DNA of 64,000 nucleotides. Source: Natranaerobius thermophilus JW/NM-WN-LF. GTDB lineage: Bacteria > Bacillota > Natranaerobiia > Natranaerobiales > Natranaerobiaceae. The notes below the pieces were generated by a model. That model saw nothing but the letters and a program-made list of their open reading frames with translations, ran no database searches and was not told where the DNA came from. Position 1 is the first letter of the stretch, and every line of letters begins with the position of its first letter. Of the stretch, positions 7,990-16,472 are shown one piece after another. A program made the position numbers and the translations under genes. The stretch covers positions 501,001-565,000 of the forward strand of contig NC_010718.1 in NCBI RefSeq assembly GCF_000020005.1. Reading direction: 5' to 3'.

Positions 7990-8955
7990 TTGGGAACTTA
8001 TATAGTTAGGCGAGTACTGATAATGATCCCTGTGTTACTAGGAATTACTGTCTTTCTCTTTAGCTTGTTTCAATTAGCACCTGGAAATCCCTTGGCTAGT
8101 TTACATCAAGACCCGGATATGACACCAGAAGCTCGAGAGCGTATTGAAGAACAATACGGATTAAATCAACCCGTACATATACAGTACTTAGATTATATGG
8201 GAAATCTATTCCAAGGCGATATGGGTATGTCGTTTCAGTACAGAAGAGATGTAAGTTTTCTCATAGCTCATAGAATAGGGCCTACTTTTATATTATCATT
8301 TGGTGCATTCTTATTAGCTCTAGTAGTAGCCATACCAGCAGGGATTATATCGGCTACCCGCCAATATACCAGTGTTGATAATGCCTTTACGGTGTTTGCC
8401 TTAATCGGTGTATCTATTCCTAACTTTTTCTTTGGATTGGTGATGATGCGCGTCTTCGCAGTTGCTCTGGGGTGGTTCCCCACTGGGGGAATGCAGACCT
8501 CTGGAGCGGACTTTCCCTTTCCGTGGAATATATTAGACGTAGCAAATCACCTTGTTTTACCTGCTATTGTATTAGGCCTTAGCAGTGCTGCACATTTTAT
8601 GCGTTACACCAGATCTAGTATGCTAGAAGTTATCAGACAGGATTATATTCGGACTGCCCGTGCTAAAGGTTTAAAAGAAAGAATCGTTATATACAAACAC
8701 GCTCTTAGAAATGCATTGATTCCAATTATCACTTTAATGGGCTTTCAGTTACCCATGCTCTTTTCAGGTTCACTAGTAGTAGAAATTGTCTTTGGCTGGC
8801 CTGGTATGGGAAGGTTGGCTTATAATGCAGTTATGCAGCGTGACTATCCACTAATGATGGGAGTAAACTTGTTCCTTGCCATATTTATATTACTCGGAAA
8901 TCTACTAGCTGATATTGCCTATGCCTTTGTAGATCCCAGAATCAGGTATGATTAA
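7990..8955 (+). CDS. oppB: Peptide ABC transporter permease, OppB/DppB family
   Basis: Integral membrane permease of 321 residues with about six membrane segments, the first in residues 8-28. The cytoplasmic EAA loop is seen in DYIRTARAKGLKERIV, which docks onto the ATPases. The N-terminal motif with YGLNQPVHIQYL is typical of OppB/DppB. TTG start at 7990 lies 8 bases after AGGGGTGAT. It pairs with the OppC-type permease that follows and receives substrate from the binding protein upstream. Confidence 0.92.
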   Translation: MGTYIVRRVLIMIPVLLGITVFLFSLFQLAPGNPLASLHQDPDMTPEARERIEEQYGLNQPVHIQYLDYMGNLFQGDMGMSFQYRRDVSFLIAHRIGPTFILSFGAFLLALVVAIPAGIISATRQYTSVDNAFTVFALIGVSIPNFFFGLVMMRVFAVALGWFPTGGMQTSGADFPFPWNILDVANHLVLPAIVLGLSSAAHFMRYTRSSMLEVIRQDYIRTARAKGLKERIVIYKHALRNALIPIITLMGFQLPMLFSGSLVVEIVFGWPGMGRLAYNAVMQRDYPLMMGVNLFLAIFILLGNLLADIAYAFVDPRIRYD

Positions 8956-9017
8956 TTTCTTTAAAAAATAATTTATTTATAATACTTGATATCTGTATGC
9001 CTAAAGGGGGGAATGAC

Positions 9018-9932
9018 TTGGCTAAAAATGAACTGAATGAAAGTACAAGTCAAGAAGTTCAATCTCATGGCTTGTCTGAGGAAGTTGAAAGTCCTATTAA
9101 ACTTATATGGAGACGCTTTAAGAGAAATAGATTAGCTTTGATCGGGCTGATTGTTTTATTAATACTGGTTTTTGGAGCGGTTTTTGCTCCATTTTTGACG
9201 CCCCATGATAGGGATACTATTGACTATGCTAATGCCGATGCCGAGCCAGATAGTGAACACATTCTAGGGACCGACGACAGGGGCAGAGATATGTTTACCA
9301 GGCTTTTGTATGCAGGTAGAGTTTCCTTATCTGTGGGTATTTTTGCTACTTTACTGCGGATTTTGATCGGTGTAACTTTGGGAGGTATCGCAGGTTACTA
9401 CGGAGGAGCAGTTGATAATGTTATCATGCGGATAGCCGACGTCTTTATGTCCTTTCCATTTTTACCAATTGCCTTAACTTTCGTCGCCATACTGGGACCA
9501 AGTATTTACAATATCATGCTGGTAATAGCAATTATTGGTTGGCCGGGTATCTGCAGGATTGTAAGAGCGGAAATTCTATCCTTGAGAGAACAAGAATTTA
9601 TTGAAGCTGCTAAAGCTCTAGGTCTTAGTGACCGTACCCAAATAATAAAACACTTGATTCCCAATACTATGGCTCCAATTATCGTTTCGGCTACTTTAGG
9701 TATAGCGGGTGCGATATTAACTGAATCATTTCTCAGCTATTTGGGATTAGGGGTAAGTCCACCAACTCCCACCTGGGGCAATTTGCTATCTGCTGCCCAA
9801 GAATCCTATATTATTCGAAATAGATGGTGGCAGTGGGTACCACCGGGTATTATGATTTTCTTGGCTGTTATGAGTCTAAACTTACTGGGAGATGGGCTGA
9901 GAGATGCTCTTGATCCTAAACTTAAAGAGTAG
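9018..9932 (+). CDS. oppC: Peptide ABC transporter permease, OppC/DppC family
   Basis: Second permease, 304 residues. An N-terminal hydrophilic stretch is followed by SPIKLIWRRFKRNRLALIG leading into the first membrane segment, the OppC N-terminal domain. The typical HILGTDDRGRDMFTRLLYAG and an EAA loop (EFIEAAKALGLSD) follow. TTG 9018 is chosen over ATG 8997 because the SD AAAGGGGGG (9003-9010) lies between them. The stop is 12 bases before the ATPase gene. Confidence 0.92.
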   Translation: MAKNELNESTSQEVQSHGLSEEVESPIKLIWRRFKRNRLALIGLIVLLILVFGAVFAPFLTPHDRDTIDYANADAEPDSEHILGTDDRGRDMFTRLLYAGRVSLSVGIFATLLRILIGVTLGGIAGYYGGAVDNVIMRIADVFMSFPFLPIALTFVAILGPSIYNIMLVIAIIGWPGICRIVRAEILSLREQEFIEAAKALGLSDRTQIIKHLIPNTMAPIIVSATLGIAGAILTESFLSYLGLGVSPPTPTWGNLLSAAQESYIIRNRWWQWVPPGIMIFLAVMSLNLLGDGLRDALDPKLKE

Positions 9933-9944
9933 GGGGTGCACTTT

Positions 9945-10928
9945 TTGTCCGACACACTTTTGGAAGTAAAGGGTTTACAGACCTATTTTTATACAGAAGA
10001 TGGCACCGTTAAAGCTGTGGACGGAGTAGACTTTCACGTAAATCGCGGAGAAATTTTAGGAATTGTCGGTGAATCAGGATGTGGAAAAAGTGTCAGTAAC
10101 ATGTCGATATTGAGACTCATCCAAGATCCACCGGGGAAAATAGTAGGTGGTGAAATTAACTTCGAAGGTACTAATTTGCTAGAGTTACCAGAAAATAAAA
10201 TGAGAAATATTCGTGGTAATGATATTGCTATGATTTTTCAGGAACCCATGACATCACTAAACCCTGTCTTTACAGTGGGAGATCAAATTATGGAAGCATT
10301 ACTGCTTCACAGAAATATGTCTATGGAAGAAGCACGCAATCATGCCGTTGAGATGTTAAAAACAGTTGGCATTCCCCGTGCCAATGAAGCCATTGATGAG
10401 TATCCGCATCAGTTTAGTGGTGGTATGAGACAAAGAGCTATGATCGCCATGGCACTATCTTGTAATCCTAGTCTACTACTGGCTGACGAACCTACCACAG
10501 CTTTGGATGTTACTATCCAAAAACAGATTTTAGAGCTCATTAAGGATATGAAAGAACAGTATGACACTGGAATAACCCTTATAACTCACGATTTAGGGGT
10601 AATTGCAGATATGGCTGACCGGGTTGTAGTTATGTATGCTGGCAAAGTTGTAGAACAAGCTGATATTTTTGAAATCTTTGATAAGCCACTTCATCCTTAT
10701 ACAAGTGGATTACATGAATCGATACCAACAATGGATACAGAAGCCGAGCGGTTAAAAGTTATTAGAGGAGTTGTTCCCAATCCATTGACTATGCCAGAAG
10801 GTTGTCCCTTCCATCCCAGGTGTGATCATGAAATGACTAAATGTAGAGAAAAGATGCCACCCCTTATGGATTTAAATGGTCGCCAGGTGAGATGCTGGTT
10901 GTATTCGGAAGATAAGGAGGTGGGCTAA
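9945..10928 (+). CDS. oppD: Peptide ABC transporter ATP-binding protein, OppD/DppD family
   Basis: ABC ATPase of 327 residues that energises peptide import. Walker [10 protein letters not shown]-loop [10 protein letters not shown], signature FSGGMRQR, Walker [13 protein letters not shown] and the C-terminal oligopeptide-ABC extension with Cys motif ([14 protein letters not shown]) typical of OppD/DppD. TTG 9945 is preferred over the in-frame GTG 9936, which overlaps the SD GGGGGTG. It ends 3 bases before the partner ATPase gene. Confidence 0.92.
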   Translation: MSDTLLEVKGLQTYFYTEDGTVKAVDGVDFHVNRGEILGIVGESGCGKSVSNMSILRLIQDPPGKIVGGEINFEGTNLLELPENKMRNIRGNDIAMIFQEPMTSLNPVFTVGDQIMEALLLHRNMSMEEARNHAVEMLKTVGIPRANEAIDEYPHQFSGGMRQRAMIAMALSCNPSLLLADEPTTALDVTIQKQILELIKDMKEQYDTGITLITHDLGVIADMADRVVVMYAGKVVEQADIFEIFDKPLHPYTSGLHESIPTMDTEAERLKVIRGVVPNPLTMPEGCPFHPRCDHEMTKCREKMPPLMDLNGRQVRCWLYSEDKEVG

Positions 10929-10931
10929 TAA

Positions 10932-11933
10932 ATGCAGGAAGCAGTTAACAGAATGCCAGAAGCAGGAGAAAATATCCTCGAAGTTAATAATTTAAAAAAA
11001 CACTTCCCTGTTAGGGGTGGACTACTAAAAAAGGTAGTTGGACACGTGAAAGCTGTGGACGGCGTTTCATTTAATATAAAAAGAGGGCAAACTTTGGGTT
11101 TGGTAGGAGAATCAGGTTGTGGTAAATCAACAACAGGTAGAACCATTCTAAGGTTATTAGAAAAAACTCAAGGGGAAGTATTCTATCAAGGTCAAGATGT
11201 TTATAATTTGAATAAACATGAAATGAAAAATTTGCGTCAAAAAATGCAGATAATTTTTCAAGACCCCTATAGTTCTTTAAATCCCAGGTTAAATGTGTCA
11301 GAAATTGTTGGTGAATCTTTAAAAGAACACGGAATTGCTCGAGGCAAAGAACTAAGAGATCGGGTAAAAGATGCTATTGAGAAGAGTGGCTTACAGGGTC
11401 ACCATGTTCGTCGTTATCCCCACGAATTTAGTGGAGGTCAGAGACAACGGATTGGAATAGCTAGAGCCCTGGCATTAAATCCAGAATTTATAGTAGCTGA
11501 TGAACCTGTGTCTGCCCTTGATGTTTCCATTCAATCCCAGATATTGAATTTGATGATGGATCTACAAGAAGAGATGGGACTAACTTATTTATTTATTGCT
11601 CACGATTTAGGTGTAGTAAAGCATATCAGTGATCGGATTGGTGTTATGTATCTAGGGAATTTAGTTGAACTGGCAGACAAGAAAGCGTTGTTTGACAATC
11701 CACATCATCCATATACAAGAGCGCTGCTATCAGCTATACCGCCTTCTCATCCTAGAAATAGAGGGGCTAGAGAACAAATAGTTCTAAAAGGGACTATACC
11801 CAGTCCTGCAAATCCACCTTCGGGTTGTAAATTTCATCCGCGCTGTCCAGAAGCAGAAGAGAGATGTTCCCAAGAAGTTCCGGAATTTAAAGAGGTTGCT
11901 CCAGATCACTATGTGGAGTGCCATTTATATTAA
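10932..11933 (+). CDS. oppF: Peptide ABC transporter ATP-binding protein, OppF/DppF family
   Basis: Second ABC ATPase, 333 residues, forming the heterodimer with OppD. Residues about 20-45 carry the OppF-type entry ([20 protein letters not shown]). Walker [10 protein letters not shown], signature FSGGQRQR, Walker [13 protein letters not shown] and a C-terminal Cys-containing oligopeptide-transporter extension ([14 protein letters not shown]) are present. ATG 10932 sits behind AAGGAGGTG, which overlaps the end of oppD. Very tight coupling implies translational coupling in one operon. Confidence 0.92.
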   Translation: MQEAVNRMPEAGENILEVNNLKKHFPVRGGLLKKVVGHVKAVDGVSFNIKRGQTLGLVGESGCGKSTTGRTILRLLEKTQGEVFYQGQDVYNLNKHEMKNLRQKMQIIFQDPYSSLNPRLNVSEIVGESLKEHGIARGKELRDRVKDAIEKSGLQGHHVRRYPHEFSGGQRQRIGIARALALNPEFIVADEPVSALDVSIQSQILNLMMDLQEEMGLTYLFIAHDLGVVKHISDRIGVMYLGNLVELADKKALFDNPHHPYTRALLSAIPPSHPRNRGAREQIVLKGTIPSPANPPSGCKFHPRCPEAEERCSQEVPEFKEVAPDHYVECHLY

Positions 11934-11950
11934 ATTGTGGGGGGAATCCC

Positions 11951-12166
11951 ATGTTTTTTGAAGATAGAGCTAGAGTAAAAAAAGATAAAAATGAGGATTT
12001 AGACAGCGAAACTCAACAAATAGTTCAAGATAATGTGGATGACATGGACTGGAAAGATGCCGTAGCTTTAACAGTGGCAGCAGCGAGTGTTCTCGCTCCG
12101 CGATTCCTTATAATTTTGTTTAGTTACTTATTCTTGATTATGCTCTTTTTTCTGATCTTTGTTTAA
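11951..12166 (+). CDS. Small membrane protein of unknown function
   Basis: 71 residues, unrecognised. The N-terminal half (1-35) is highly charged with many Asp/Glu/Lys. The C-terminal half (about 38-71) is hydrophobic and would form one or two membrane segments ending in LFFLIFV. ATG 11951 follows GTGGGGGGAAT, making a longer start at 11918 unlikely because it would overlap oppF. It lies 17 bases after oppF and before the operon terminators, so it is probably the last gene of the transporter operon. A role in the transporter is only a guess from position. Confidence 0.6.
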   Translation: MFFEDRARVKKDKNEDLDSETQQIVQDNVDDMDWKDAVALTVAAASVLAPRFLIILFSYLFLIMLFFLIFV

Positions 12167-12177
12167 CTTTGATTAAT

Positions 12178-12206
12178 AAACTGTCATGTCAGTGACTGTT
12201 TTTTAA
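12178..12206 (+). terminator. First terminator after the opp operon
   Basis: AAACTGTCA (12178-12186) pairs with TGACTGTTT (12193-12201) with one mismatch, followed by a run of six Ts. Confidence 0.6.
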
Positions 12207-12220
12207 AAGCACATTCTAAA

Positions 12221-12270
12221 AAACACAGCTACTGCCAGTCAATTACTGGTAATAGCTGTGTTTTTATTTT
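12221..12270 (+). terminator. Second terminator after the opp operon
   Basis: Long hairpin: AAACACAGCTA (12221-12231) / TAGCTGTGTTT (12253-12263) with an inner CCAGT/ACTGG stem and a T-rich tail. Confidence 0.8.
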
Positions 12271-12311
12271 ATAATAAAAAATAGTTAACTTTCATAAAGG
12301 GGGATATTTCT

Positions 12312-12899
12312 GTGCAATCCTATACCCATTTAACAGATTTAGAATCGCTAAAGAAAGAAGCACTTATATGTAAAAATTGTCACTTAAGGGAAACTTGTAA
12401 TGGGGTAGTATTTGGTGAAGGGGACGAACAAGCCGATATTATGTTAATAGGTGAAGGTCCCGGGGCAAAAGAGGATGAACTGCAACGCCCCTTTGTTGGA
12501 CCGGCGGGAGAATTATTGACAAAAATGTTAGCAGCTATAAATTTTTCTAGAGATGATGTTTATATTACTAATATAGTCAAATGCCGACCACCTAATAATA
12601 GAACCCCGAATCAAGAAGAGATGGATACTTGTTTACCTATATTACGACAGCAGATCCGCTTAATTCAATCTAAAATTATAGTTATCTTGGGAGGAGCCGC
12701 ATTAAAGGGGTTAATAGACAAAAATATGAAAATTACTAAAGCCCGAGGAAGTTGGTTAGAACGCAAAGGAATACATATCTTGCCTACATACCATCCAGCT
12801 TATTTACTGAGGAATCCAGCCAAAAAAAAGGAATCATGGGAAGATCTACAAAATTTAAAAGCAAAATATATGGAATTAACTAACAATGACATCGATTAA
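12312..12899 (+). CDS. Type-4 (Fe-S) uracil-DNA glycosylase
   Basis: DNA-repair enzyme of 195 residues that removes uracil produced by cytosine deamination, an important lesion at high temperature. The family-4 motif A GEGPGAKEDELQRPFVGPAG and motif B HPAYLLR are both present. Fe-S ligand Cys residues occur in ICKNC near the N-terminus, VKCRPP and DTCLP. GTG 12312 follows AAGGGGGAT. It appears monocistronic, with hairpins on both sides. Confidence 0.92.
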   Translation: MQSYTHLTDLESLKKEALICKNCHLRETCNGVVFGEGDEQADIMLIGEGPGAKEDELQRPFVGPAGELLTKMLAAINFSRDDVYITNIVKCRPPNNRTPNQEEMDTCLPILRQQIRLIQSKIIVILGGAALKGLIDKNMKITKARGSWLERKGIHILPTYHPAYLLRNPAKKKESWEDLQNLKAKYMELTNNDID

Positions 12900-12960
12900 C
12901 TTGTAATTTGGTATGCGAAAAAAACATCTTAACCACCTTGCTATAGACCTTTAATTAAAA

Positions 12961-12986
12961 AACGACCCTCCAAAAGGAGAGTCGTT
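12961..12986. terminator. Terminator hairpin serving convergent genes
   Basis: AACGACcCTCC / GGAGaGTCGTT around an AAAA loop, with an A-run on the left that becomes a T-run for the minus-strand hydrolase gene. Confidence 0.75.
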
Positions 12987-12991
12987 AATGC

Positions 12992-13693
12992 TTAATAGGC
13001 AAATACATGGCTTCCAATTTGTTTAATTGTCGTTCTAGTGAAAATCCAGCTTGATGTAGCGGTGATGGGATTGTAAAAGAAGGTCGCTCCATCACTGGGA
13101 TCCCAACCTTTGAGTGCATCTTCTACAGCATCGTAGGCAGTTTGATTTGGTGTTAGCCAGAATTGGCCATTATGAACAGGTGTAAATGCTAATGGTTCAA
13201 ATATTACCCCTTCTACATTGTTTGGCCATCGATTATCGAGAACTCTGTTGATAACTACTGAGGCAACAGCTACTTGCCCTTCATAGGGTTCTCCCCTGGC
13301 TTCACTATAAACTATACGGGCGATTAAGTCTCGTTCATAACTAGATATATCTAGTCTGCGCCAACTAGATTCACTTTCAGTGTCCTGGCTCTCACTATTA
13401 GATCCCTCGGTTTCAGTTTCCTGAATCTCATTACTGGATTCCTTGGTTTCAGTTTCCTGACCTGATGGAATTGTTAAAGTTTGTCCAGGATAAATATAAT
13501 TGTGCCATATGTTGTTTACACTTCTCAAATCTTCCAAGGATACATCATACCACTGGGAAATTCTCCAAAGAGTTTCCCCGGAAGATACTGTGTGGGTTTC
13601 AGAAGCTGCCTGAACTTGGCCACCTCCTAAGGATGTGAATAATAACCCACTGACTAACAGACAAACTACTAGCACTTTTGAAACTCGTAACAA
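12992..13693 (-). CDS. LysM-domain cell wall hydrolase, SleB/Hydrolase_2 family
   Basis: Secreted peptidoglycan hydrolase of 233 residues. A signal peptide ends near VQAASE; one LysM repeat follows (THTVSSGETLWRISQWYDVS... to TLTIPSG). A Ser/Glu/Thr-rich linker with imperfect ETE repeats comes next, then a SleB-type catalytic domain (IARIVYSEARGEPYEGQVAV) whose Glu in SEARGEP is the probable catalytic residue. Known relatives are spore cortex-lytic or germination enzymes. TTG 13693 is chosen because the upstream in-frame ATG at 13732 lies immediately next to the -10 box, while AAAGGGGGG precedes the TTG. Confidence 0.88.
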   Translation of the reverse strand: MLRVSKVLVVCLLVSGLLFTSLGGGQVQAASETHTVSSGETLWRISQWYDVSLEDLRSVNNIWHNYIYPGQTLTIPSGQETETKESSNEIQETETEGSNSESQDTESESSWRRLDISSYERDLIARIVYSEARGEPYEGQVAVASVVINRVLDNRWPNNVEGVIFEPLAFTPVHNGQFWLTPNQTAYDAVEDALKGWDPSDGATFFYNPITATSSWIFTRTTIKQIGSHVFAY

Positions 13694-13734
13694 TCTGATC
13701 CCCCCTTTTGTTAACATAAAATTGTACTCCATCG

Positions 13735-13763
13735 ATTATAACAGGGGGGGTACAAGCTTACAA
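13735..13763 (-). promoter_or_regulatory. Promoter of the SleB/LysM gene
   Basis: On the minus strand TTGTAA (13763-13758), 17-base spacer that contains C7, TATAAT (13740-13735). It places the transcript start near 13728 and supports the TTG start at 13693. Confidence 0.7.
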
Positions 13764-13887
13764 ATCAGTAAAATTTCCTGTATAGTAATCTAAACAGAAT
13801 GTGATTAAAAAACATCTTCAAACTTATTTTGTTAACATAATATTAGATCTTGGGTTAATATGGTTTGGTTGCCAAGAATATAAAAAA

Positions 13888-13912
13888 GACCGCCATCCTT
13901 AGGCGGTCTCTC
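13888..13912 (-). terminator. Terminator of the DUF378 gene
   Basis: GACCGCC (13888-13894) / GGCGGTC (13902-13908) with a 7-base loop. The A-run at 13882-13887 gives a U-tract on the minus strand. Confidence 0.75.
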
Positions 13913-13925
13913 ACATAAATAAAAA

Positions 13926-14120
13926 TTAAACTTGTTCTCTGTCTCGAACCAACAATGAAATTGAATATAAACCTGCTAACCCGACAAGGCCATATATTAT
14001 TCTACTTAGTGGAGCCAACTGACCTCCGAATAGGTTAGCAACTAAATCAAAACCGAAAAAGCCAATAAGCCCCCAATTAATGGCTCCAATAATCATCAGT
14101 ATAAGAGCTACTCTATCCAT
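13926..14120 (-). CDS. DUF378 family small membrane protein
   Basis: 64 residues with two membrane segments and the family features GAINWGLIG and IIYGLVGLAGLY, as in Bacillus YuzA. Function of the family is unknown. ATG 14120 is preferred over GTG 14129 because the latter overlaps the SD AAAGGAG. Monocistronic, with its own candidate promoter and terminator. Confidence 0.88.
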   Translation of the reverse strand: MDRVALILMIIGAINWGLIGFFGFDLVANLFGGQLAPLSRIIYGLVGLAGLYSISLLVRDREQV

Positions 14121-14183
14121 TGTTTTCACTCCTTTAAGTATGTTTTAGTAAATTGACCTCACAAGTATTATTCCCAGGAAAAT

Positions 14184-14212
14184 TTTATATATTACATAAT
14201 AAATAGAATCAA
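14184..14212 (-). promoter_or_regulatory. Candidate promoter of the DUF378 gene
   Basis: Minus strand TTGATT (14212-14207), 17-base spacer, TATAAA (14189-14184). Confidence 0.5.
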
Positions 14213-14308
14213 AATGACTTAACTATCTATGAATTTTTTGATATCATTATATAGCAAACTAAGAAAGAGAAGGTTTCAACTAATATATTGATTGAGGGGA
14301 ATAATTTT

Positions 14309-14905
14309 ATGAGAAGTAACACTAATCAGCCTGGCATACAATCCGTAGAAGGTCATTCCAGCAATCAAGAACAATTAATGAGAAATAATTATTTTTTTTA
14401 TCCTAAGAAATCTTTTGGATGGTTATCACTTTTATTGTTGACATTGTTATTTGCGTTTTTAAGTTGGGTTGCATTTCTGTCTTATCGAATTACAGGAGGA
14501 CTAGGTGCATTAGTATCCATTGGAATTTTTATTATCCTTGCTATATGTGGCATTCTATTGTTAATATGGTTTTTCAATATGAAATATGAACTTTCGGGAG
14601 ATAAATTAGTATTACATTTTGGCCCTTTTGCTTACCAAATTGATTTATATTTGGTCAATGAGGTGGAAATCAAAAGTTTGGTTCCTTCTCTAGGAATAGG
14701 TGTGATAGTTCCGGGTTTTGCCCAGTGGGTCAACTCATATCGCGGCGAAGGTAAAATTTTCATGTGTTCAACTAGGGCAATGAAAGATATAGTGTTGATT
14801 AGAACAAAAAGTGGAATCATTGGTATAAGCCCACAAAATGAAGCTGAATTTATTGAGGAAATCAATAAAAGGGTACAGTTTATTCGACTTCTCGAACCAG
14901 AATAA
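14309..14905 (+). CDS. Membrane protein with PH-like domain, function unknown
   Basis: 198 residues. A hydrophilic N-terminus (1-35) is followed by two membrane segments (about 38-60 and 65-90) and a C-terminal domain. That domain resembles bacterial PH-domain proteins: KYELSGDKLVLHFGPFAYQI followed by VNEVEIKSL and IGISPQNEAEFIEEI. ATG 14309 follows GAGGGG; a TTG at 14288 precedes that SD and was rejected. The gene converges on the next one and their 3' ends overlap by 26 bases. No specific function can be assigned. Confidence 0.65.
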   Translation: MRSNTNQPGIQSVEGHSSNQEQLMRNNYFFYPKKSFGWLSLLLLTLLFAFLSWVAFLSYRITGGLGALVSIGIFIILAICGILLLIWFFNMKYELSGDKLVLHFGPFAYQIDLYLVNEVEIKSLVPSLGIGVIVPGFAQWVNSYRGEGKIFMCSTRAMKDIVLIRTKSGIIGISPQNEAEFIEEINKRVQFIRLLEPE

Positions 14906-15590
14906 AGGGAGTTTGCTCATTACTTTGACCAGCCGGATTATCCTGTAAGATTTGTTTGATAGTGTCATCAGATAAATATACACCTTGAGATTTACCAAGT
15001 ATTTCCACATTAATGTCATTGGCATCAACTATAATAGTTTTAATTCCAAGTTCATTTTGAATTACATTACAAATTTCAGTTGGATTTTCAGGCGTCAAGA
15101 CTCCTTTATCGTCATAATAGTCAAAGGCCAGATCATTAAATCCATCTATTGCCCAAACTTCATTACCTACCACTTTATAAAATATTCCTTTGATACCTAA
15201 GGGCCGAGTAATTGCTGCTAATAAAGCACCTATTAAGATACGTAAAACTCCAGCTGATTCTATGGCTACTTGCATCTTATAAGGATTACCTACACCTTTA
15301 CCGGCAGGAGTAACATGGACAAATTTTGACAGTATTTTAGCCAGTGTACCAACTCTGATATGGGACTTATAAACTAAACGATTTTGTGTAACGGAAATGA
15401 CTTTTTCACTTACGGCTAAAATATCATTTTCCCGATGAATAGGCCCTACGTATTTATGAATAATATCTAAATAACTATCTTGGGTAGTTATAAAATGTGT
15501 TTTGATGGCTTTACGCATAAATTTTTGATTGTTAACTGTTACAGTTAGAGGTTTTCCAGCCATTGTTTTATTAGGATTATCTGCAGTCAT
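14880..15590 (-). CDS. CofE-like protein (coenzyme F420:L-glutamate ligase superfamily)
   Basis: 236 residues, similar along its length to the F420-0:gamma-glutamyl ligase superfamily. Visible hallmarks are NDILAVSEKVISVTQNR near residues 50-70, VTPAGKGVGNPYKMQ and the DANDINVE segment near the C-terminus. In F420 producers CofE adds glutamates to F420-0. Clostridia frequently carry this stand-alone homologue without evidence of F420, so the substrate here is uncertain. ATG 15590 follows GAGGAG. Confidence 0.7.
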   Translation of the reverse strand: MTADNPNKTMAGKPLTVTVNNQKFMRKAIKTHFITTQDSYLDIIHKYVGPIHRENDILAVSEKVISVTQNRLVYKSHIRVGTLAKILSKFVHVTPAGKGVGNPYKMQVAIESAGVLRILIGALLAAITRPLGIKGIFYKVVGNEVWAIDGFNDLAFDYYDDKGVLTPENPTEICNVIQNELGIKTIIVDANDINVEILGKSQGVYLSDDTIKQILQDNPAGQSNEQTPFILVREVE

Positions 15591-15763
15591 TTTCGACAAC
15601 TCCTCGACTTAATTCTCAATAGCTTATTATTCCCTGTTTGAACACAATATATCAGGATACAGGAAATAAGCACTAAAGTTTATTATGATTTAGGCCTGGC
15701 TGCTCATTTTGTCGAAAAATTAATAAATGAGAAGGAAAAATTAAAAAAACCTCGAAATATAAG

Positions 15764-15793
15764 TTGACTGTAGACGAATTTTGCAGATAAAAA
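15764..15793 (+). promoter_or_regulatory. Candidate promoter of the GNAT gene
   Basis: TTGACT (15764-15769), 18-base spacer, TAAAAA (15788-15793). The rest of the 15591-15841 gap is AT-rich and holds nothing else I recognise. Confidence 0.45.
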
Positions 15794-15841
15794 TACTTTG
15801 TAGGATATTAACGTGGTTCAGAAAGGGGTGATGAGGTCAGC

Positions 15842-16390
15842 ATGGCAGTTTCATGTCAATCCCTAGGTAAAGTTTATTTAAGACCCCCAAAAATGGCCGA
15901 CCTTGTTTATTATCAAAAGTGGTGGCAAGAACCTTTGTCAAATTATTTAGACTTAGGTAGGCAAAATAGTAAACCTTCCAGTAAAGCTGTTGCTGACTTC
16001 AAGAAACAGGTTAAAACACGTTATGTACCTGGTTGGTTTACCATTGTTATGTGGGATGATTTTTTTAAAGAAATTCCTGTAGGTTATATCAGGTATAGAC
16101 AAGTTGAATGGAAAAAGCGGCGCACTGAAATAGCTATTAGACTAGGGCGCGATCATTGGGGCAAAGAAATAGGGCAAGTTGCTATTGGCGAGTTATTAGC
16201 TTATTTATTTTTCGAAAAAGGTCTAGAAGAAGCCTGGTTAAAAGTGGCATCTTTTAATCAAAGAGCTATTAGATTATATGAAAAATGTGGCTTTATAGAA
16301 ACAGGGAAGATGATGGATTCGGAATATCCCGAGTTAACCTGGAAGATTATGAGCATTCATAAAACTAAATTTGCTAGATTGTCACCATAA
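15842..16390 (+). CDS. GNAT family N-acetyltransferase (RimJ/RimL-like)
   Basis: 182-residue acetyl-CoA-dependent N-acyltransferase. It begins with VYLRPPKMADLVYYQKWWQEP, typical of RimJ/RimL-type proteins. The acetyl-CoA-binding region (RLGRDHWGKEIGQVAIGELL) and the C-terminal FNQRAIRLYEKCGF motif are present. Substrate is unknown; it may be a protein N-terminus or a small amine. ATG 15842 follows GAAAGGGGTGATGAGG. It is alone between its promoter and a bidirectional terminator. Confidence 0.82.
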   Translation: MAVSCQSLGKVYLRPPKMADLVYYQKWWQEPLSNYLDLGRQNSKPSSKAVADFKKQVKTRYVPGWFTIVMWDDFFKEIPVGYIRYRQVEWKKRRTEIAIRLGRDHWGKEIGQVAIGELLAYLFFEKGLEEAWLKVASFNQRAIRLYEKCGFIETGKMMDSEYPELTWKIMSIHKTKFARLSP

Positions 16391-16437
16391 ATAGAAATTG
16401 AACTAATAACTAATACGATTTATACATTTATACACAT

Positions 16438-16471
16438 AAAAGAAAGCAGGGTATATACCCTGCTTTCTTTT
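16438..16471. terminator. Bidirectional terminator
   Basis: Perfect 12-bp stem AGAAAGCAGGGT (16441-16452) / ACCCTGCTTTCT (16457-16468), ATAT loop, with A's on the left and T's on the right. It serves the GNAT gene and the converging GH18 gene. Confidence 0.85.
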
Positions 16472-16472
16472 A

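Noticed and set aside
8997-9017. ATG 8997 as oppC start
   Set aside because: The Shine-Dalgarno AAAGGGGGG lies downstream of it and is well spaced for TTG 9018.
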